Assembly: GCA_905235475.1 (NCBI GenBank)
Contig: CAJOLU010000003.1
Coordinates: 40,821-104,820 of the forward strand
Source of the DNA: an uncultured Clostridia bacterium
GTDB lineage: Bacteria; Bacillota; Clostridia; Christensenellales; UBA1242
DNA length: 64,000 nucleotides
Reading direction: 5' to 3'
The stretch's first letter is position 1, and the number at the start of each line of letters is the position of its first letter. Below are positions 8,734 through 17,807 of this stretch, piece after piece. Both the position numbers and the translations under genes were made by a program. The notes under the pieces are model-generated. The model was not told the origin of the DNA. It searched no databases and saw nothing but the letters and a program-made list of their open reading frames with translations.

Positions 8734-10224
8734 ATGAGAAAATACTTTATTTTAGCACTTTTGTTGCTGCCACTTATGTTTTTTGGTTGTTCTCAGGTGG
8801 GAACGATTGAAGAAGTTAGCCAAAATCTTAATAATTATCACATCACAGCCAGTTTAGATAGCGAAAACAAAACAATTTCAGCAGTTGAGGAAGTGCAAAT
8901 TCAAAACAACACAAACAGCCCATGGGAAGAGGTTTGCTTTCACTTGCACCCAAACGCCTTTAAAGAAAATAGGCAAGAGTTCTATGCGGTTAGCGCTGGG
9001 CAAGAAGAACGGGCATATGATGGCGAAAAGTCTTATGGGAAGATTGACATATTAAGCGTTCAAGAAAATGGGCAAGAACAAACTTTTTCTATTTTTGGCG
9101 AAGACGAACACATCTTGAAGATTAAAACGCAAAATTTGCAAGAAAAAGGGGGTAAAACAAGCTTGTCAATCACATTTATGGTGACCATTCCTAAGGTTAA
9201 TCATAGGCTGGGCTATGGCAAGCACACCATAAATGTTGGGAACTGGTATCCAATCTTGTGTGTTTTTGAAGATGGCGAATGGAATATGGATGGTTATTTG
9301 CCAACTGGTGACCCATTTTATAGCAAGATGGCAAACTATGAAGTGGAAATATCATATGATAAAAACTTAAGCCTAGCCAGCACGGGCGTTTTGGTGGGGG
9401 AGAACACAGAATATGGTGTTAAAACAAGCACATATAAAGCCTTGGCAGTTAGGGATTTTGCACTTGTTTTTTCAAATGATTTTGAACTCATAAGCCAAAA
9501 TGTTGGCTCAACTCAAATAAATTATTATTACTATGATGATGAAACACCCGATGTTCACTTAAAAACAGCAGTTGATGCCATAAACACTTTTAACGAACTT
9601 TTTGGAACATATCCATATGATTGTGTTAACGTTGTGAAAACAAACTTTTTGCACGGCGGAATGGAGTATCCAATGCTGGTGTATGTTTCCGACCAAATTG
9701 CTAATGAGAGTGAATATCAAAATGTGATTGTTCACGAACTTGCACATCAATGGTGGTATTCTTTAGTGGGGAACAATGAACTTAAATATGGTTTTATTGA
9801 TGAGGGATTGGCAGAGTATAGCACAGCGCTATTTTATGATATGAATGATGGCTATCAAACAACAAAGAGTGAAGTGATTGGCAATGCCTTGTCATCATAT
9901 TTGCTGTTTTGTGATGTGTATAAAGACGTGTATGGAACAATGGATAAATCAATGAACAGAAATATAAAAACTTTTAACACAGAAACAGAGTATGTTTATT
10001 TAACATATGTTAAAGGGCTTTTGATGTTTGATTCCATTAGTGATGTTCTTGGGCAAAAGAGAATGAATAAAGCACTAAAAGGGTTGTTTGAAGATTATTG
10101 CTTTCAAGAAGTAACTCCAGAAAAGATGATTGAAAGCCTAGAAGAACACAGCCATAGAAAATTAAAAAACTATATTGTTAGTTGGCTTGATGGAAGTGTT
10201 GTGTTGGAAGAACTGAATGGATAA
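8734..10224 (+). CDS. Lipoprotein M1-family (gluzincin) metallopeptidase
   Basis: 496 residues. The N-terminus is a lipoprotein signal: basic MRK, a hydrophobic stretch and a PLMFFGC lipobox with Cys19, so the enzyme sits outside the membrane. An M1-like N-terminal beta domain precedes the catalytic domain. The exopeptidase motif is HGGMEY (GGMEN in aminopeptidases), and the zinc site is HELAHQWW at about 334 with DEGLAEYS carrying the third ligand. Family members cleave N-terminal residues from peptides. Start has a GGGGGAAAAT site. Anchoring would depend on Lgt, encoded at 4663. Confidence 0.88.
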   Translation: MRKYFILALLLLPLMFFGCSQVGTIEEVSQNLNNYHITASLDSENKTISAVEEVQIQNNTNSPWEEVCFHLHPNAFKENRQEFYAVSAGQEERAYDGEKSYGKIDILSVQENGQEQTFSIFGEDEHILKIKTQNLQEKGGKTSLSITFMVTIPKVNHRLGYGKHTINVGNWYPILCVFEDGEWNMDGYLPTGDPFYSKMANYEVEISYDKNLSLASTGVLVGENTEYGVKTSTYKALAVRDFALVFSNDFELISQNVGSTQINYYYYDDETPDVHLKTAVDAINTFNELFGTYPYDCVNVVKTNFLHGGMEYPMLVYVSDQIANESEYQNVIVHELAHQWWYSLVGNNELKYGFIDEGLAEYSTALFYDMNDGYQTTKSEVIGNALSSYLLFCDVYKDVYGTMDKSMNRNIKTFNTETEYVYLTYVKGLLMFDSISDVLGQKRMNKALKGLFEDYCFQEVTPEKMIESLEEHSHRKLKNYIVSWLDGSVVLEELNG

Positions 10225-10268
10225 GTTATGTTAAAGGTTAAAAAAAGTTAAAAATCATTAGAAAACTC

Positions 10269-10297
10269 TTGACAAACACGATTTAATAGGGTATAAT
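10269..10297 (+). promoter_or_regulatory. Promoter of the rplJ-rplL operon
   Basis: Perfect TTGACA (10269-10274), 17-nt spacer, perfect TATAAT (10292-10297), immediately upstream of the L10 leader. Confidence 0.92.
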
Positions 10298-10316
10298 TTG
10301 GATACTAAATTAATAA

Positions 10317-10400
10317 GTCTTCGCCAAAGACAGTAAGTGCTTGGTTTCAAGTATAATCTCGCAAGGGGCTTACCGAGGTAAAGCAAAATATGGATATTCT
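10317..10400 (+). ncRNA. Ribosomal protein L10 leader
   Basis: A structured 5' leader with the conserved AAAGACAGTAAGTG segment, a variable arm and GGGGCTTACCGAGGTAAA, the consensus core of the L10 leader that binds the L10(L12)4 complex for autoregulation. It sits between a consensus promoter and rplJ. Confidence 0.88.
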
Positions 10401-10404
10401 CTCT

Positions 10405-10445
10405 ATCCTTGTGCTTTACTCTTTGCACAAGGATTTATTTTTTTA
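10405..10445 (+). terminator. Attenuator terminator of the L10 leader
   Basis: Ten-pair stem ATCCTTGTGC (10405-10414) / GCACAAGGAT (10425-10434) followed by TTATTTTTTT, placed between the L10-binding leader and rplJ. It fits premature termination when L10 is in excess. Confidence 0.85.
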
Positions 10446-10474
10446 GAAAACACATAAGGAGGGTTCCAATCGAG

Positions 10475-10993
10475 ATGTCAAAGAATTTTGAATTAAAGAA
10501 AGAACAAGTTAAAGACATCAAAGCAAAGATTGAAAAGGCTGCATCTATTGTTTTTGTTGATTATCGTGGTATCACCGTGGCTGACGATACCGAAATGAGA
10601 ACAGCACTTCGTGGAGCTGGTTGCGAATATATGGTTTGCAAAAACAGAATTATGAAGATTGCACTAAATGACCTCGACATTCACTGCCTTGATGACAAAC
10701 TCGAAGGCACACTCGCTGTAGCTTTTAGCTATAATAGCGAAATCGATGCTGCAAAAGCCCTTAAAAAGTTTGCTGACAAATCAAAAGTTCAATTTAAGTT
10801 TGGTCTTTTGAATGGCAACTTTATGGACGTTGCAGAATTGAAGGCTCTTGCTGAACTACCAAGCAAAGAAATTCTTGTTGCTCAATTACTTAGCGTTCTT
10901 AACGCTCCAGCAACTGGACTTGTTAGTGTTCTCAATGGGCCTATCCGTTCACTTGCTTATGCATTAAATGCAATTGCAAGCAAAAACAATTAG
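10475..10993 (+). CDS. rplJ: Ribosomal protein L10 (uL10)
   Basis: 172 residues from the ATG at 10475 (AAGGAGGG about 12 nt upstream); the longer frame starts inside the attenuator. L10 forms the base of the ribosomal stalk and binds L7/L12 dimers through its C-terminal helix. Recognisable are KKEQVKDIKAKIEKA, VFVDYRG at the start of the rRNA-binding domain, and the Ala-rich SVLNAPATGLVSVLNGP region. rplL follows 18 nt downstream, the standard order. Confidence 0.95.
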   Translation: MSKNFELKKEQVKDIKAKIEKAASIVFVDYRGITVADDTEMRTALRGAGCEYMVCKNRIMKIALNDLDIHCLDDKLEGTLAVAFSYNSEIDAAKALKKFADKSKVQFKFGLLNGNFMDVAELKALAELPSKEILVAQLLSVLNAPATGLVSVLNGPIRSLAYALNAIASKNN

Positions 10994-11011
10994 TTTAAAG
11001 GAGAAATTAAA

Positions 11012-11410
11012 ATGGCAAAAATTAATGATTTAATTGAACAAATCAAAGGTTTAACAGTTGTTGAAGTTTCTGAACTTGTTAAAGCTTTGGAAGAAGAATT
11101 TGGTGTTAGTGCAGCAGCTCCAGTTGCAGCTATTGCAGCAGCTCCAGCTCAAGGAGCAGCAGCTCCAGCAGCTGAAGAAGCAGCAGAAGCAAAAGCAACA
11201 TACAATGTTGTTTTGAAAGGTCTTAAAGCTGATGACAAGAAGATTCAAGTAATCAAAGTTGTTAAAGAAATTAGCGGACTTGGTATTGGAGAAGCTAAAG
11301 CATTGGTTGAAAGTGCACCAAAAACAGTTAAAGAAAACGTTCCAACAGAAGAAGCTAAAGAACTTCAAAAGAAACTTGAAGAAGTTGGCGCTGAAGTTGA
11401 ACTTGCTTAA
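11012..11410 (+). CDS. rplL: Ribosomal protein L7/L12 (bL12)
   Basis: 132 residues with an AAAGGAG site. The N-terminal dimerisation and L10-binding helices ([20 protein letters not shown]), an Ala/Pro/Glu-rich hinge, and the C-terminal factor-binding domain ([20 protein letters not shown], then [13 protein letters not shown]) are all intact. It recruits translation GTPases. Co-transcribed with rplJ; the terminator at 11460 ends the operon. Confidence 0.97.
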   Translation: MAKINDLIEQIKGLTVVEVSELVKALEEEFGVSAAAPVAAIAAAPAQGAAAPAAEEAAEAKATYNVVLKGLKADDKKIQVIKVVKEISGLGIGEAKALVESAPKTVKENVPTEEAKELQKKLEEVGAEVELA

Positions 11411-11459
11411 TTGTTTAAAAGCAAAAATATTTATGCCAAATCCTGTGGAAATTTTTGGC

Positions 11460-11501
11460 AAAAAAAGAACTTATTGCTGTGAAATAAGTTCTTTTTTATT
11501 T
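11460..11501 (+). terminator. Terminator of the rplJ-rplL operon
   Basis: AAAAAAGAACTTATT paired with AAATAAGTTCTTTTTT, followed by a T-rich tail. Confidence 0.85.
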
Positions 11502-11517
11502 TGTGATTTTTTGTTGT

Positions 11518-11545
11518 TTGCATTTTTGTTGTTTTGTGATATAAT
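11518..11545 (+). promoter_or_regulatory. Promoter of the Smr gene, predicted leaderless
   Basis: TTGCAT (11518-11523), 16-nt spacer, TGA-TATAAT (extended -10, 11540-11545). Only 7 nt separate the -10 box from the ATG at 11553, and there is no Shine-Dalgarno site, so the mRNA should start at or next to the A of the start codon. Confidence 0.6.
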
Positions 11546-11552
11546 TTAAGTT

Positions 11553-11900
11553 ATGGAATATAAAACATTAAATCTAAAAGAATATATGCCAACTGTTGAC
11601 CAAGCCTTAAAAATGATTGAGATTGAAGTGGAATTATGCAAAAAAGAGGGCATAAAAGCACTAAAAATTATTCATGGTTATGGATCAAGTGGTGTTGGTG
11701 GGGAAATTCGAAAAGCACTCAAAAATTGGGCTAAACTGTCAATGCGTAAGGGGCTTTTTGAAGATTTTATTCGTGGGGAAGAATTTTTGAGTGAAACACA
11801 AAAAGTTAAAGATGCAAAAACAATTTGTCCAGAACTTGTTGGCGACATTGACCTTTATTTTGCAAACCCCGGAATTAGCGTTATTATAATTCAAAAATAA
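11553..11900 (+). CDS. Stand-alone Smr-domain protein
   Basis: 115 residues. It begins with the L-x-L-like strand (TLNLKEYMPTVDQAL) and has KIIHGYGSSGVGGEIRKAL, the HGxG...R core of Smr domains, which act as nucleases or nucleic-acid binders in MutS2 and ribosome-rescue factors such as SmrB. No MutS2 ATPase precedes it. The C-terminal third (about 75-115) extends past the minimal domain. It has no ribosome-binding site and appears leaderless. Confidence 0.75.
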   Translation: MEYKTLNLKEYMPTVDQALKMIEIEVELCKKEGIKALKIIHGYGSSGVGGEIRKALKNWAKLSMRKGLFEDFIRGEEFLSETQKVKDAKTICPELVGDIDLYFANPGISVIIIQK

Positions 11901-11903
11901 CAA

Positions 11904-12172
11904 TCTCTTTCTGTCATTCGTAAGCCTCGACCTGCAGAGTGTCGACCTTGAAGAATCTAGAGATCCTTCGTTAAAGGGCTTCGAAGATGGGCTCAGGATG
12001 ACAAGAGGGCAGTGAAACGAAGAAAGGCTCAGGATGACAAGAGGGTAGGGCTGCGAAGAAAGGCTCAGGATGACACACTCCTTGTCATTCGTAAGCCTCG
12101 ACCTGCAGAGTGTCGACTTTGAAGAATCTCTTTCTGTCATTCGTAAGCCTCGACCTCTGGCGTATTCTATTG
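11904..12172. repeat. Cluster of dispersed-type short repeats
   Basis: Non-coding block with higher GC than its surroundings. It holds three direct copies of TGTCATTCGTAAGCCTCGAC (starting 11912, 12083, 12135), each followed by a GAAGAATC end, and three copies of GGCTCAGGATGACA (11990, 12026, 12062), plus one GATCCTTCG half. The GATCCTTC...GGATGACA type of arm resembles short inverted intergenic repeats seen in many bacterial genomes, and the copies here look nested or tandemly inserted. An open frame on the minus strand here (12140-11739) has Ser/Leu/Pro low-complexity translation and is not a gene. Confidence 0.8.
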
Positions 12173-12198
12173 AAGAATCCCATGCTTTTTAAAGAAAC

Positions 12199-12231
12199 AA
12201 AAAATAAGCACTTTAATTGTGCTTATTTTTT
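12199..12231. terminator. Bidirectional terminator after the large surface-protein gene
   Basis: AAAAAATAAGCAC / GTGCTTATTTTTT around a 7-nt loop; A-run left, T-run right. Confidence 0.85.
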
Positions 12232-12239
12232 GTTTGTAA

Positions 12240-15200
12240 TTAGCTTGTTGCTAAGTCGTAGATTGTTGTTATAAATCCAACAAGTGTGTAGGAGCCATAT
12301 GCGCTTCTAATGCTTGTGTTTCTGTCTTTTGTCACATTATGGCTTGCGTCATATTCATTAAAGTCAATAATTCCTTTATCAAGGAGATTTTCGATTGTTT
12401 GGCTGGCAAAATCAAATTCATTTATTGCATCACAAACATTTAGTAGTTTGGTGTTTGCAATGCTGCTTCCATTATATGTGATTAAACTCAAAATGCCAGT
12501 TGTGAAATCTGTTGTTGTGAACACCTCGCTCATTGTGAGTTCATTTATTGTGCTTCCCAACGTGCTAATTGTTACATTTGGATTTTTGCTTGTTAGGGCA
12601 GACAAAAGTTGGTTTCCAGAAACATCACCCAAGATTTCTGTTAGTTTTATGTTTTGAACTTCTGTTGTGAGTGTTGATGTGAAGTCGCCCCCAAATAGTG
12701 CATTCACCTTAAGTGATAAAATAGCTTTGTTAAGTGTGCTTGCTGTTTGAACTTCGATATTAACAGTTTCACCATCAAATTCTGTGATTGTGTTGCCTGA
12801 GAGCACATATGAAGTTGTTGATTTTGTTAGTTCATAAACATAACTTCCAGAGATAATAAACACTTTATCATTCACAAACACAAATGTGTTGTTTGTGATG
12901 TCAACATCATTGCCCAAATATTGAACAACAGTGTTGCCCTCTTTTAATTTGCCATTAATCAGATCAAGTGTGTAGGTTGTGCCTTCATATTCAAAAGTTT
13001 GCATTGTTATGTCTAGGTATGAATTATAAGTGAATGTTATGTCATATTGGTTGTTTGATTGAACATATAAACCATTCAAAGTGTTTAGGTTGTCAACAAA
13101 ATAATATAAATTGTTGTCATATTCAAAATGATTGTAGAAATAAATTTGTTGGTCCAAAAGTTCAGCAAGACTTGCGTTGCTGGCTTTAAGTTTATCTGTT
13201 ATTGCATCACCAGTTCCAAAGTCGCTAAAGGTGATGTCGCCCAAAATTTTCATAATTCCAGAATCGCTTTCTGTCAAGTCATATAATGAAATGTCTTTAA
13301 TAATGTTGTATAGTCCATTTTCTGCCATAATATCATTAATTGTCACACTTTCCAAAATGAACATAAGTGGGTTATAAGAATTGCTTTCAACAAGCCTATT
13401 TCCAATCACTGCATCGGTCACGAAGCGGTAGGTTGTTCCAGAAATTGTTACTTCTTCCTTTCCTAATGTGTTTGTGATTGCATATGTGTTTGTGCCGTCG
13501 CTAATTTCAGTTAAAGCGGCGTTAATTGTGAGGGTTGTGCCACCAATTTGTGTTTGGCTATTTTCATCAAACAAATAGGTTGGTGAGTTTTTAACTCCAA
13601 GTTCAAAGAATGTAACATTGCCCATTGCTGCAATAATTGGGTTTTCTTCCCCAGGAGCTCTCTCTTTTATTAAGTCGTCAAGTGTTAGATTTGCGTTCGT
13701 AATTGCTTTTAAAAGTGGACTGGCGTCATCGCCTATATTCATAATTTCAGCTAACTTGATATCTTTAATTCTATCTAGCAAAATGTCTGGATAGTCCACA
13801 ATTTCTCCAATTGTTAATCCATTAAGATTTTTAAGAACTCCTTCAAATTCATTGTTTAGAACATCTGTCAACAAAAGATTGTTAAGTTTTGCATCATCGC
13901 CAACTAATTCTTTGAGGTCGCCATCAATAATGTTTTTAACTGTTAAATCAGATAGGGCATAGAGTGCAATTTGAAGAGTTGTGCTCTTTTCAAAAATTGA
14001 ATATGTGTTAGTTCCATCACTAACATTTTCATCAATAATTTCATATTCAACGCCATCAATTTTAAATTTGTTTTCATTATTGATTATTGCTTCTGTTTGC
14101 AAGAATTCAATGTTGTTTTCTTTGTCTAATTTATAAGTGATTGTTGTGTCTTGCGTGAATCCAATGTCTAGCCCAGCAACAAAGTTTAATCTAAAGATTT
14201 GACCAGTAACTTTTGATTCACTTTTGATGTTATAGTAGTTCACAACAGAACCATTAACTATTCCAAATGTTACAAGTTTTGTTCCATCAAAAATGAAGAA
14301 TTTAGCGTCTTGTATAACAATTTCAGCCAAAGTTTCAGTGTTGATTAGTTTTGAATTGGCGTTGTCATATGTGTAGGTAATTCCTGCAATTTCAACTTGA
14401 TTTGAAGTAATTAATGAGGCTTCATTTTTGTAGAAGTATTTGTCATACATCAAATAATTTTTGTTGTTAATTCTGTATGAGAACACATCTTTATCATTAA
14501 TGGTTGCAAATTGAGAATTGGTTTCAGCAACTATTTTTTCTTTTGTGTAAATTTCTTTTTCTTCTGTGTTTACATAATAGTTCACATCATCTTTAGTAAA
14601 GTAAGTGTATGGGTGAACTTCTTCAATAATATTGTTAATAAAGTCTGTTATCTTTAGGGTGTAGACATAGTCTGTAATATCTTTAATTTTTGTGTTTTGG
14701 AATTCTTCATAACTTAAAACAGGAAGGTCTGGCATAGAAATTTTCAAAAGGTCTAAAAATGCACCCATAGTAACATTTTCTGTTATGCTTGCAGCTGAAA
14801 TTTGACCAATTTTTTCTGCCAAAATGGCATCATATCTTGCGTCATCAAGTGGAATTATGTCAATTCCTAAAAGTTTTTCAAATGCACGAATTGAAATGGC
14901 GTCTAGCAATTGATCAACTTTTAAGTTGTTAACGCTAGTGTTTAATATGCCAGTATATTCAGGGTCTTCTGCATCAATAAGGTCTAGTCCAAAAGCGTTT
15001 TGAATAAATCCAATTGTTAGGCTTTCGCCCCCAAAATAGTTTGGAATAATAGAATTTAGCACTTCATAAACTGTTATGTCATCAAGTTTTTTGTAGGTGT
15101 GATTGTAGGTTAGAGTGATTTCACTTTCATCACCAAATGTTATTTTTGTTTTGTCGGTTGAAATAGTGTATGCAACGGAATTTATTGTGAATTGGTTATT

Positions 15201-16184
15201 GTTTAGTTTTGTTGCGAATTCAATTTCTTTGTTCTCAACAACTTGTGATGCAAAGTTAATTGTGTAGGTTGTTCCAGAAAGGACAAATGTTGGGTTAGGG
15301 GTAATATCAAAAATTTCATTGTTTATAAGAGGTTTGTCTAGATTGATTGAGATATTTGCAAGATTCCAAATTTCAGAAATGGAAATCTTTTTATAAATCT
15401 CTGGAAGAACAGCATCAACAAATTCTTGTATTCCACCCTTGTTGCTATCCAAAACATCTTTAAGTTTCACATCTTTAACTTTGATTAATTGTCCATCAAG
15501 ATTTATTTCTATTTCGTTAAAATCTTCAAGTTCCATGCCAAGATTTTGTTTAATAAGTTCTTCAATATCAAGCCCAAGTTTTTCTTTCATATCCCCAATG
15601 GTTACATTTGTGTAATCCGTGAAAAAGTTAACAATTTCATTTGCTGTTTTGTTTTTTGTGTTTTCAGACAAGAAATTAGTGTTTATTCCAAGCATTTTGC
15701 CTGCATCTTCAACTTTGTAGCAATAGTAGAAATATGATGCAACAAGTCCACCACAAAAAACAAGCAAAAATAGGCTAAAGAAAATTCCAACAAAAAACGC
15801 AAAAACGCCACCACGCTTTTTGTATTTGATAACCCTTCCTTGTTTGTCGGTTTTTGGATAAACCCCAGCAGGAGGTGTTTTGAAAAACTCATTAACAGCA
15901 TCAGTGCGTGCTAACGATTCTTCATCGTCCTTTTGTGGGGTGGAAGATTTGTTTTCTTCCACTTTGGCACCTTTTTTGTTTTCTTTCTCTTGTTTTTTTA
16001 GTAGTTTCGCCTGTTTGGCTTCTTCTTTCTTTTTAAGTTTTTCTTGTTTAGCAATTTCTTTTTCGTCTTGTGTGGGTTTGGCTTGCGTTTTGTTAATGCC
16101 TTGTTTACTCGATGAAGAAGCGTCTTGAGGCGCATTATTTTGAGTGTTTAACTCTTCTTTGTTTTCTAACCCTTCTGTGCTCAT
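12240..16184 (-). CDS. Very large membrane-anchored modular surface protein
   Basis: 1314 residues from the ATG at 16184, which has a GGAGGAATTT site; a TTG 12 nt earlier overlaps that site. Residues 1-120 are a Lys/Glu/Gln-rich, probably disordered cytoplasmic tail. About 125-153 is a single strong membrane segment (FAFFVGIFFSLFLLVFCGG), followed by a ~1150-residue extracellular region. That region repeats two kinds of unit: short beta modules centred on 'sGTTYTI'-like strands, and helical units of the 'ikDv.l.eil..' type (e.g. LKDVLDSN, VKNIIDGDLKELV, IKLAEIMNI, IKLTEILGDVSG). There is no LPXTG motif and no catalytic motif. Function unknown; adhesin or cell-wall-spanning scaffold is possible. 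Confidence 0.75.
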   Translation of the reverse strand: MSTEGLENKEELNTQNNAPQDASSSSKQGINKTQAKPTQDEKEIAKQEKLKKKEEAKQAKLLKKQEKENKKGAKVEENKSSTPQKDDEESLARTDAVNEFFKTPPAGVYPKTDKQGRVIKYKKRGGVFAFFVGIFFSLFLLVFCGGLVASYFYYCYKVEDAGKMLGINTNFLSENTKNKTANEIVNFFTDYTNVTIGDMKEKLGLDIEELIKQNLGMELEDFNEIEINLDGQLIKVKDVKLKDVLDSNKGGIQEFVDAVLPEIYKKISISEIWNLANISINLDKPLINNEIFDITPNPTFVLSGTTYTINFASQVVENKEIEFATKLNNNQFTINSVAYTISTDKTKITFGDESEITLTYNHTYKKLDDITVYEVLNSIIPNYFGGESLTIGFIQNAFGLDLIDAEDPEYTGILNTSVNNLKVDQLLDAISIRAFEKLLGIDIIPLDDARYDAILAEKIGQISAASITENVTMGAFLDLLKISMPDLPVLSYEEFQNTKIKDITDYVYTLKITDFINNIIEEVHPYTYFTKDDVNYYVNTEEKEIYTKEKIVAETNSQFATINDKDVFSYRINNKNYLMYDKYFYKNEASLITSNQVEIAGITYTYDNANSKLINTETLAEIVIQDAKFFIFDGTKLVTFGIVNGSVVNYYNIKSESKVTGQIFRLNFVAGLDIGFTQDTTITYKLDKENNIEFLQTEAIINNENKFKIDGVEYEIIDENVSDGTNTYSIFEKSTTLQIALYALSDLTVKNIIDGDLKELVGDDAKLNNLLLTDVLNNEFEGVLKNLNGLTIGEIVDYPDILLDRIKDIKLAEIMNIGDDASPLLKAITNANLTLDDLIKERAPGEENPIIAAMGNVTFFELGVKNSPTYLFDENSQTQIGGTTLTINAALTEISDGTNTYAITNTLGKEEVTISGTTYRFVTDAVIGNRLVESNSYNPLMFILESVTINDIMAENGLYNIIKDISLYDLTESDSGIMKILGDITFSDFGTGDAITDKLKASNASLAELLDQQIYFYNHFEYDNNLYYFVDNLNTLNGLYVQSNNQYDITFTYNSYLDITMQTFEYEGTTYTLDLINGKLKEGNTVVQYLGNDVDITNNTFVFVNDKVFIISGSYVYELTKSTTSYVLSGNTITEFDGETVNIEVQTASTLNKAILSLKVNALFGGDFTSTLTTEVQNIKLTEILGDVSGNQLLSALTSKNPNVTISTLGSTINELTMSEVFTTTDFTTGILSLITYNGSSIANTKLLNVCDAINEFDFASQTIENLLDKGIIDFNEYDASHNVTKDRNTSIRSAYGSYTLVGFITTIYDLATS

Positions 16185-16264
16185 AAATTCCTCCAATTTG
16201 TTATAGTTAAAATATACCTAATATTTTATAAAAAATCAACTAAAAACAGCATTTTATAAATTTT

Positions 16265-16304
16265 ATTTAAAAAAAGAAAACATCTTTCTAAAGATATTTT
16301 CTTT
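16265..16304 (-). terminator. Terminator of rplI
   Basis: On the minus strand AGAAAATATCTTT pairs with AAAGATGTTTTCT, then a T-run. It lies directly after the rplI stop. Confidence 0.75.
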
Positions 16305-16317
16305 CAAAATTTTTATT

Positions 16318-16764
16318 TTATGCTGTTGGACTTTTTAGTTCAACAAAAAACTTGCCATCAATTTTTGGAGCAAAATGAACAGTTCCAGCAAACTTGCCAA
16401 TTGTTTTTAGTTGTGGAACATCAATTTTTCTCTTCTCAATATCATAGCCAAGTTCCTTAAATTTGTCGGCAATTTCTTTGGCTGTGATTGCGCCAAAAAG
16501 TTTTCCATTTTCTCCAACTTTCACATCAAAAGATAGGGTGATACCATTAATTTTTTCTGCAATTTGCCTAAATCCTTCAAGTTCTTGCTCTTTGTGAAAT
16601 TCTTGAGATTTTTTTGCTTGATTTAAAATGTTTTTGTTTGTGTTGTTAGCTGGTTGTGCTAGTTTTTGTTTTAGCAAAAAGTTTCTTGCATAGCCATCAG
16701 AAACAGTCACCATTTCACCTTTTTTTCCAGTTCCTTTAACATCTGTTAATAAAATAACTTGCAT
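16318..16764 (-). CDS. rplI: Ribosomal protein L9 (bL9)
   Basis: 148 residues from the ATG at 16764 (AGGTG site). The N-terminal domain [19 protein letters not shown] and the [14 protein letters not shown] signature are intact, followed by the long connecting helix and the C-terminal domain ([17 protein letters not shown]). L9 binds 23S rRNA domain V. It is a single-gene unit with its own promoter rather than the common dhh-rplI-dnaB arrangement. Confidence 0.96.
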   Translation of the reverse strand: MQVILLTDVKGTGKKGEMVTVSDGYARNFLLKQKLAQPANNTNKNILNQAKKSQEFHKEQELEGFRQIAEKINGITLSFDVKVGENGKLFGAITAKEIADKFKELGYDIEKRKIDVPQLKTIGKFAGTVHFAPKIDGKFFVELKSPTA

Positions 16765-16786
16765 TTTGCACCTCCATTTCAATAAT

Positions 16787-16815
16787 ATTTTACAGGATTT
16801 TATGCATAATGTCAA
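16787..16815 (-). promoter_or_regulatory. Promoter of rplI
   Basis: Minus strand TTGACA (16815-16810), 17-nt spacer, TAAAAT (16792-16787), 22 nt before the start codon. Confidence 0.85.
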
Positions 16816-16853
16816 TCACTTTGCAGAAGATAAACACAAACTAGGAGGGGAAA

Positions 16854-17177
16854 ATGGATATTCGTTGCAGAAGAACGATGTGTCGGCACAACAAAGGTCA
16901 CACTTGTTTTGCTGGATTTTTAGATGTTAATTCTCACGCTGTGTGCAAGTCTTATGAAAAAGATAAAGAAAAAAATGTTGATGATATGGATTTCACAAAA
17001 AATATGTTTGAGGTTGCACCTGAATATGAAAACTCACGCCACATTAAAAATGTTTGTCTCAAATGTGATGCAAAAAAATGTTTGTTTAACAATGATGGGA
17101 GGTGTAGGGCAAATGGTATAACAGTTGTTGATGACCACGAAAAATCAAGGTGTGCTAGTTTTATTGAGGATTTATGA
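16854..17177 (+). CDS. Cysteine-rich protein with DUF1540-like modules
   Basis: 107 residues with an AGGAGGGG site. Residues about 70-105 carry CDAKKCLFNNDGRCRANGITV followed by C and A, the DUF1540 pattern (C-x4-C-x-N-x3-C-x-A-x2-I-x-V...C), a small metal-binding module common in Clostridia. Residues 1-35 (CRRTMCRHNKGHTCFAG...C) look like a second diverged copy. Eight or more Cys are spaced for metal binding. No function is established for the family; no membrane segment or signal peptide. Confidence 0.7.
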   Translation: MDIRCRRTMCRHNKGHTCFAGFLDVNSHAVCKSYEKDKEKNVDDMDFTKNMFEVAPEYENSRHIKNVCLKCDAKKCLFNNDGRCRANGITVVDDHEKSRCASFIEDL

Positions 17178-17269
17178 GTTGTGTTAAAAATATATCTTGA
17201 TAGATTTTTTTTTGAAAAAAATATTGATTTATTTTGTTTTTTGTGATACCCTATTTGTGGAGTATTGCT

Positions 17270-17758
17270 ATGGAGTTTGAAAATATAAAAAAATTTTTTT
17301 TAAACAAAAAAAAATTAAATGAAGATAAAGATTTTTTTGTGATTGAATACAAAAATGAAGGGGCTTGCCATATTGTTGACAAAAAACTTTTAGGTATTAT
17401 GCTTGCTGAAAATAGGTCTTTGGAAGAGATGGTGCATCGCGGATATACTTCATATGTGGGTTTTCACTTTGGTAAAGATAAAAAAGTTTATACTAGGCAT
17501 ACTTTAAACGGTATGGGTCAATTTTTTTATGATATGCTTTTGGAAGAAATTGGAGAGCAGCAGATGTGCAAATATTTTGTTGCTCTTGATGACATGAACA
17601 AAAACAAAAATCTCCATAGATTCTTAAGTGAAAAAAATAAAATCGCTTTAAATTTTAAACATAATTCATTATCCAAAATATATAGATATGAGGGTAAAGA
17701 ATTGATTGAACAAAAAAACACCAAACAAAAAACACAGGCCATGCAGGCAAACAAATAA
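17270..17758 (+). CDS. Hypothetical protein
   Basis: 162 residues from the ATG at 17270, supported by GTGGAG 7 nt upstream; the longer frame from 17234 would run through that site. The protein is Lys/Asn-rich, has no signal peptide or membrane segment, and contains a central mixed alpha/beta region (about 25-115) with GFHFGKDKKVYTRHTLNGMG. The last ~15 residues (Lys/Gln/Asn-rich) look disordered. No family recognised. It stands between the DUF1540 gene and a terminator. Confidence 0.55.
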   Translation: MEFENIKKFFLNKKKLNEDKDFFVIEYKNEGACHIVDKKLLGIMLAENRSLEEMVHRGYTSYVGFHFGKDKKVYTRHTLNGMGQFFYDMLLEEIGEQQMCKYFVALDDMNKNKNLHRFLSEKNKIALNFKHNSLSKIYRYEGKELIEQKNTKQKTQAMQANK

Positions 17759-17791
17759 AAAAGAACTCAAACATTTTTGAGTTCTTTTTTT
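17757..17791. terminator. Bidirectional terminator
   Basis: GAACTCAAA / TTTGAGTTC stem with A-run left and T-run right, shared by the converging 17270 gene and the YdjC-type gene. Confidence 0.85.
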
Positions 17792-17807
17792 GTGATGTGT
17801 TGCACTA

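Noticed and set aside
11051-11461. 136-codon minus-strand frame opposite rplL
   Set aside because: Ser/Phe/Cys-rich shadow of the Ala/Lys-rich L12 coding sequence.
11739-12140. Open frame on the minus strand (133 codons) over the repeat block
   Set aside because: Its translation is Ser/Leu/Pro low complexity made by the short repeats; it overlaps the Smr gene and has no ribosome site.
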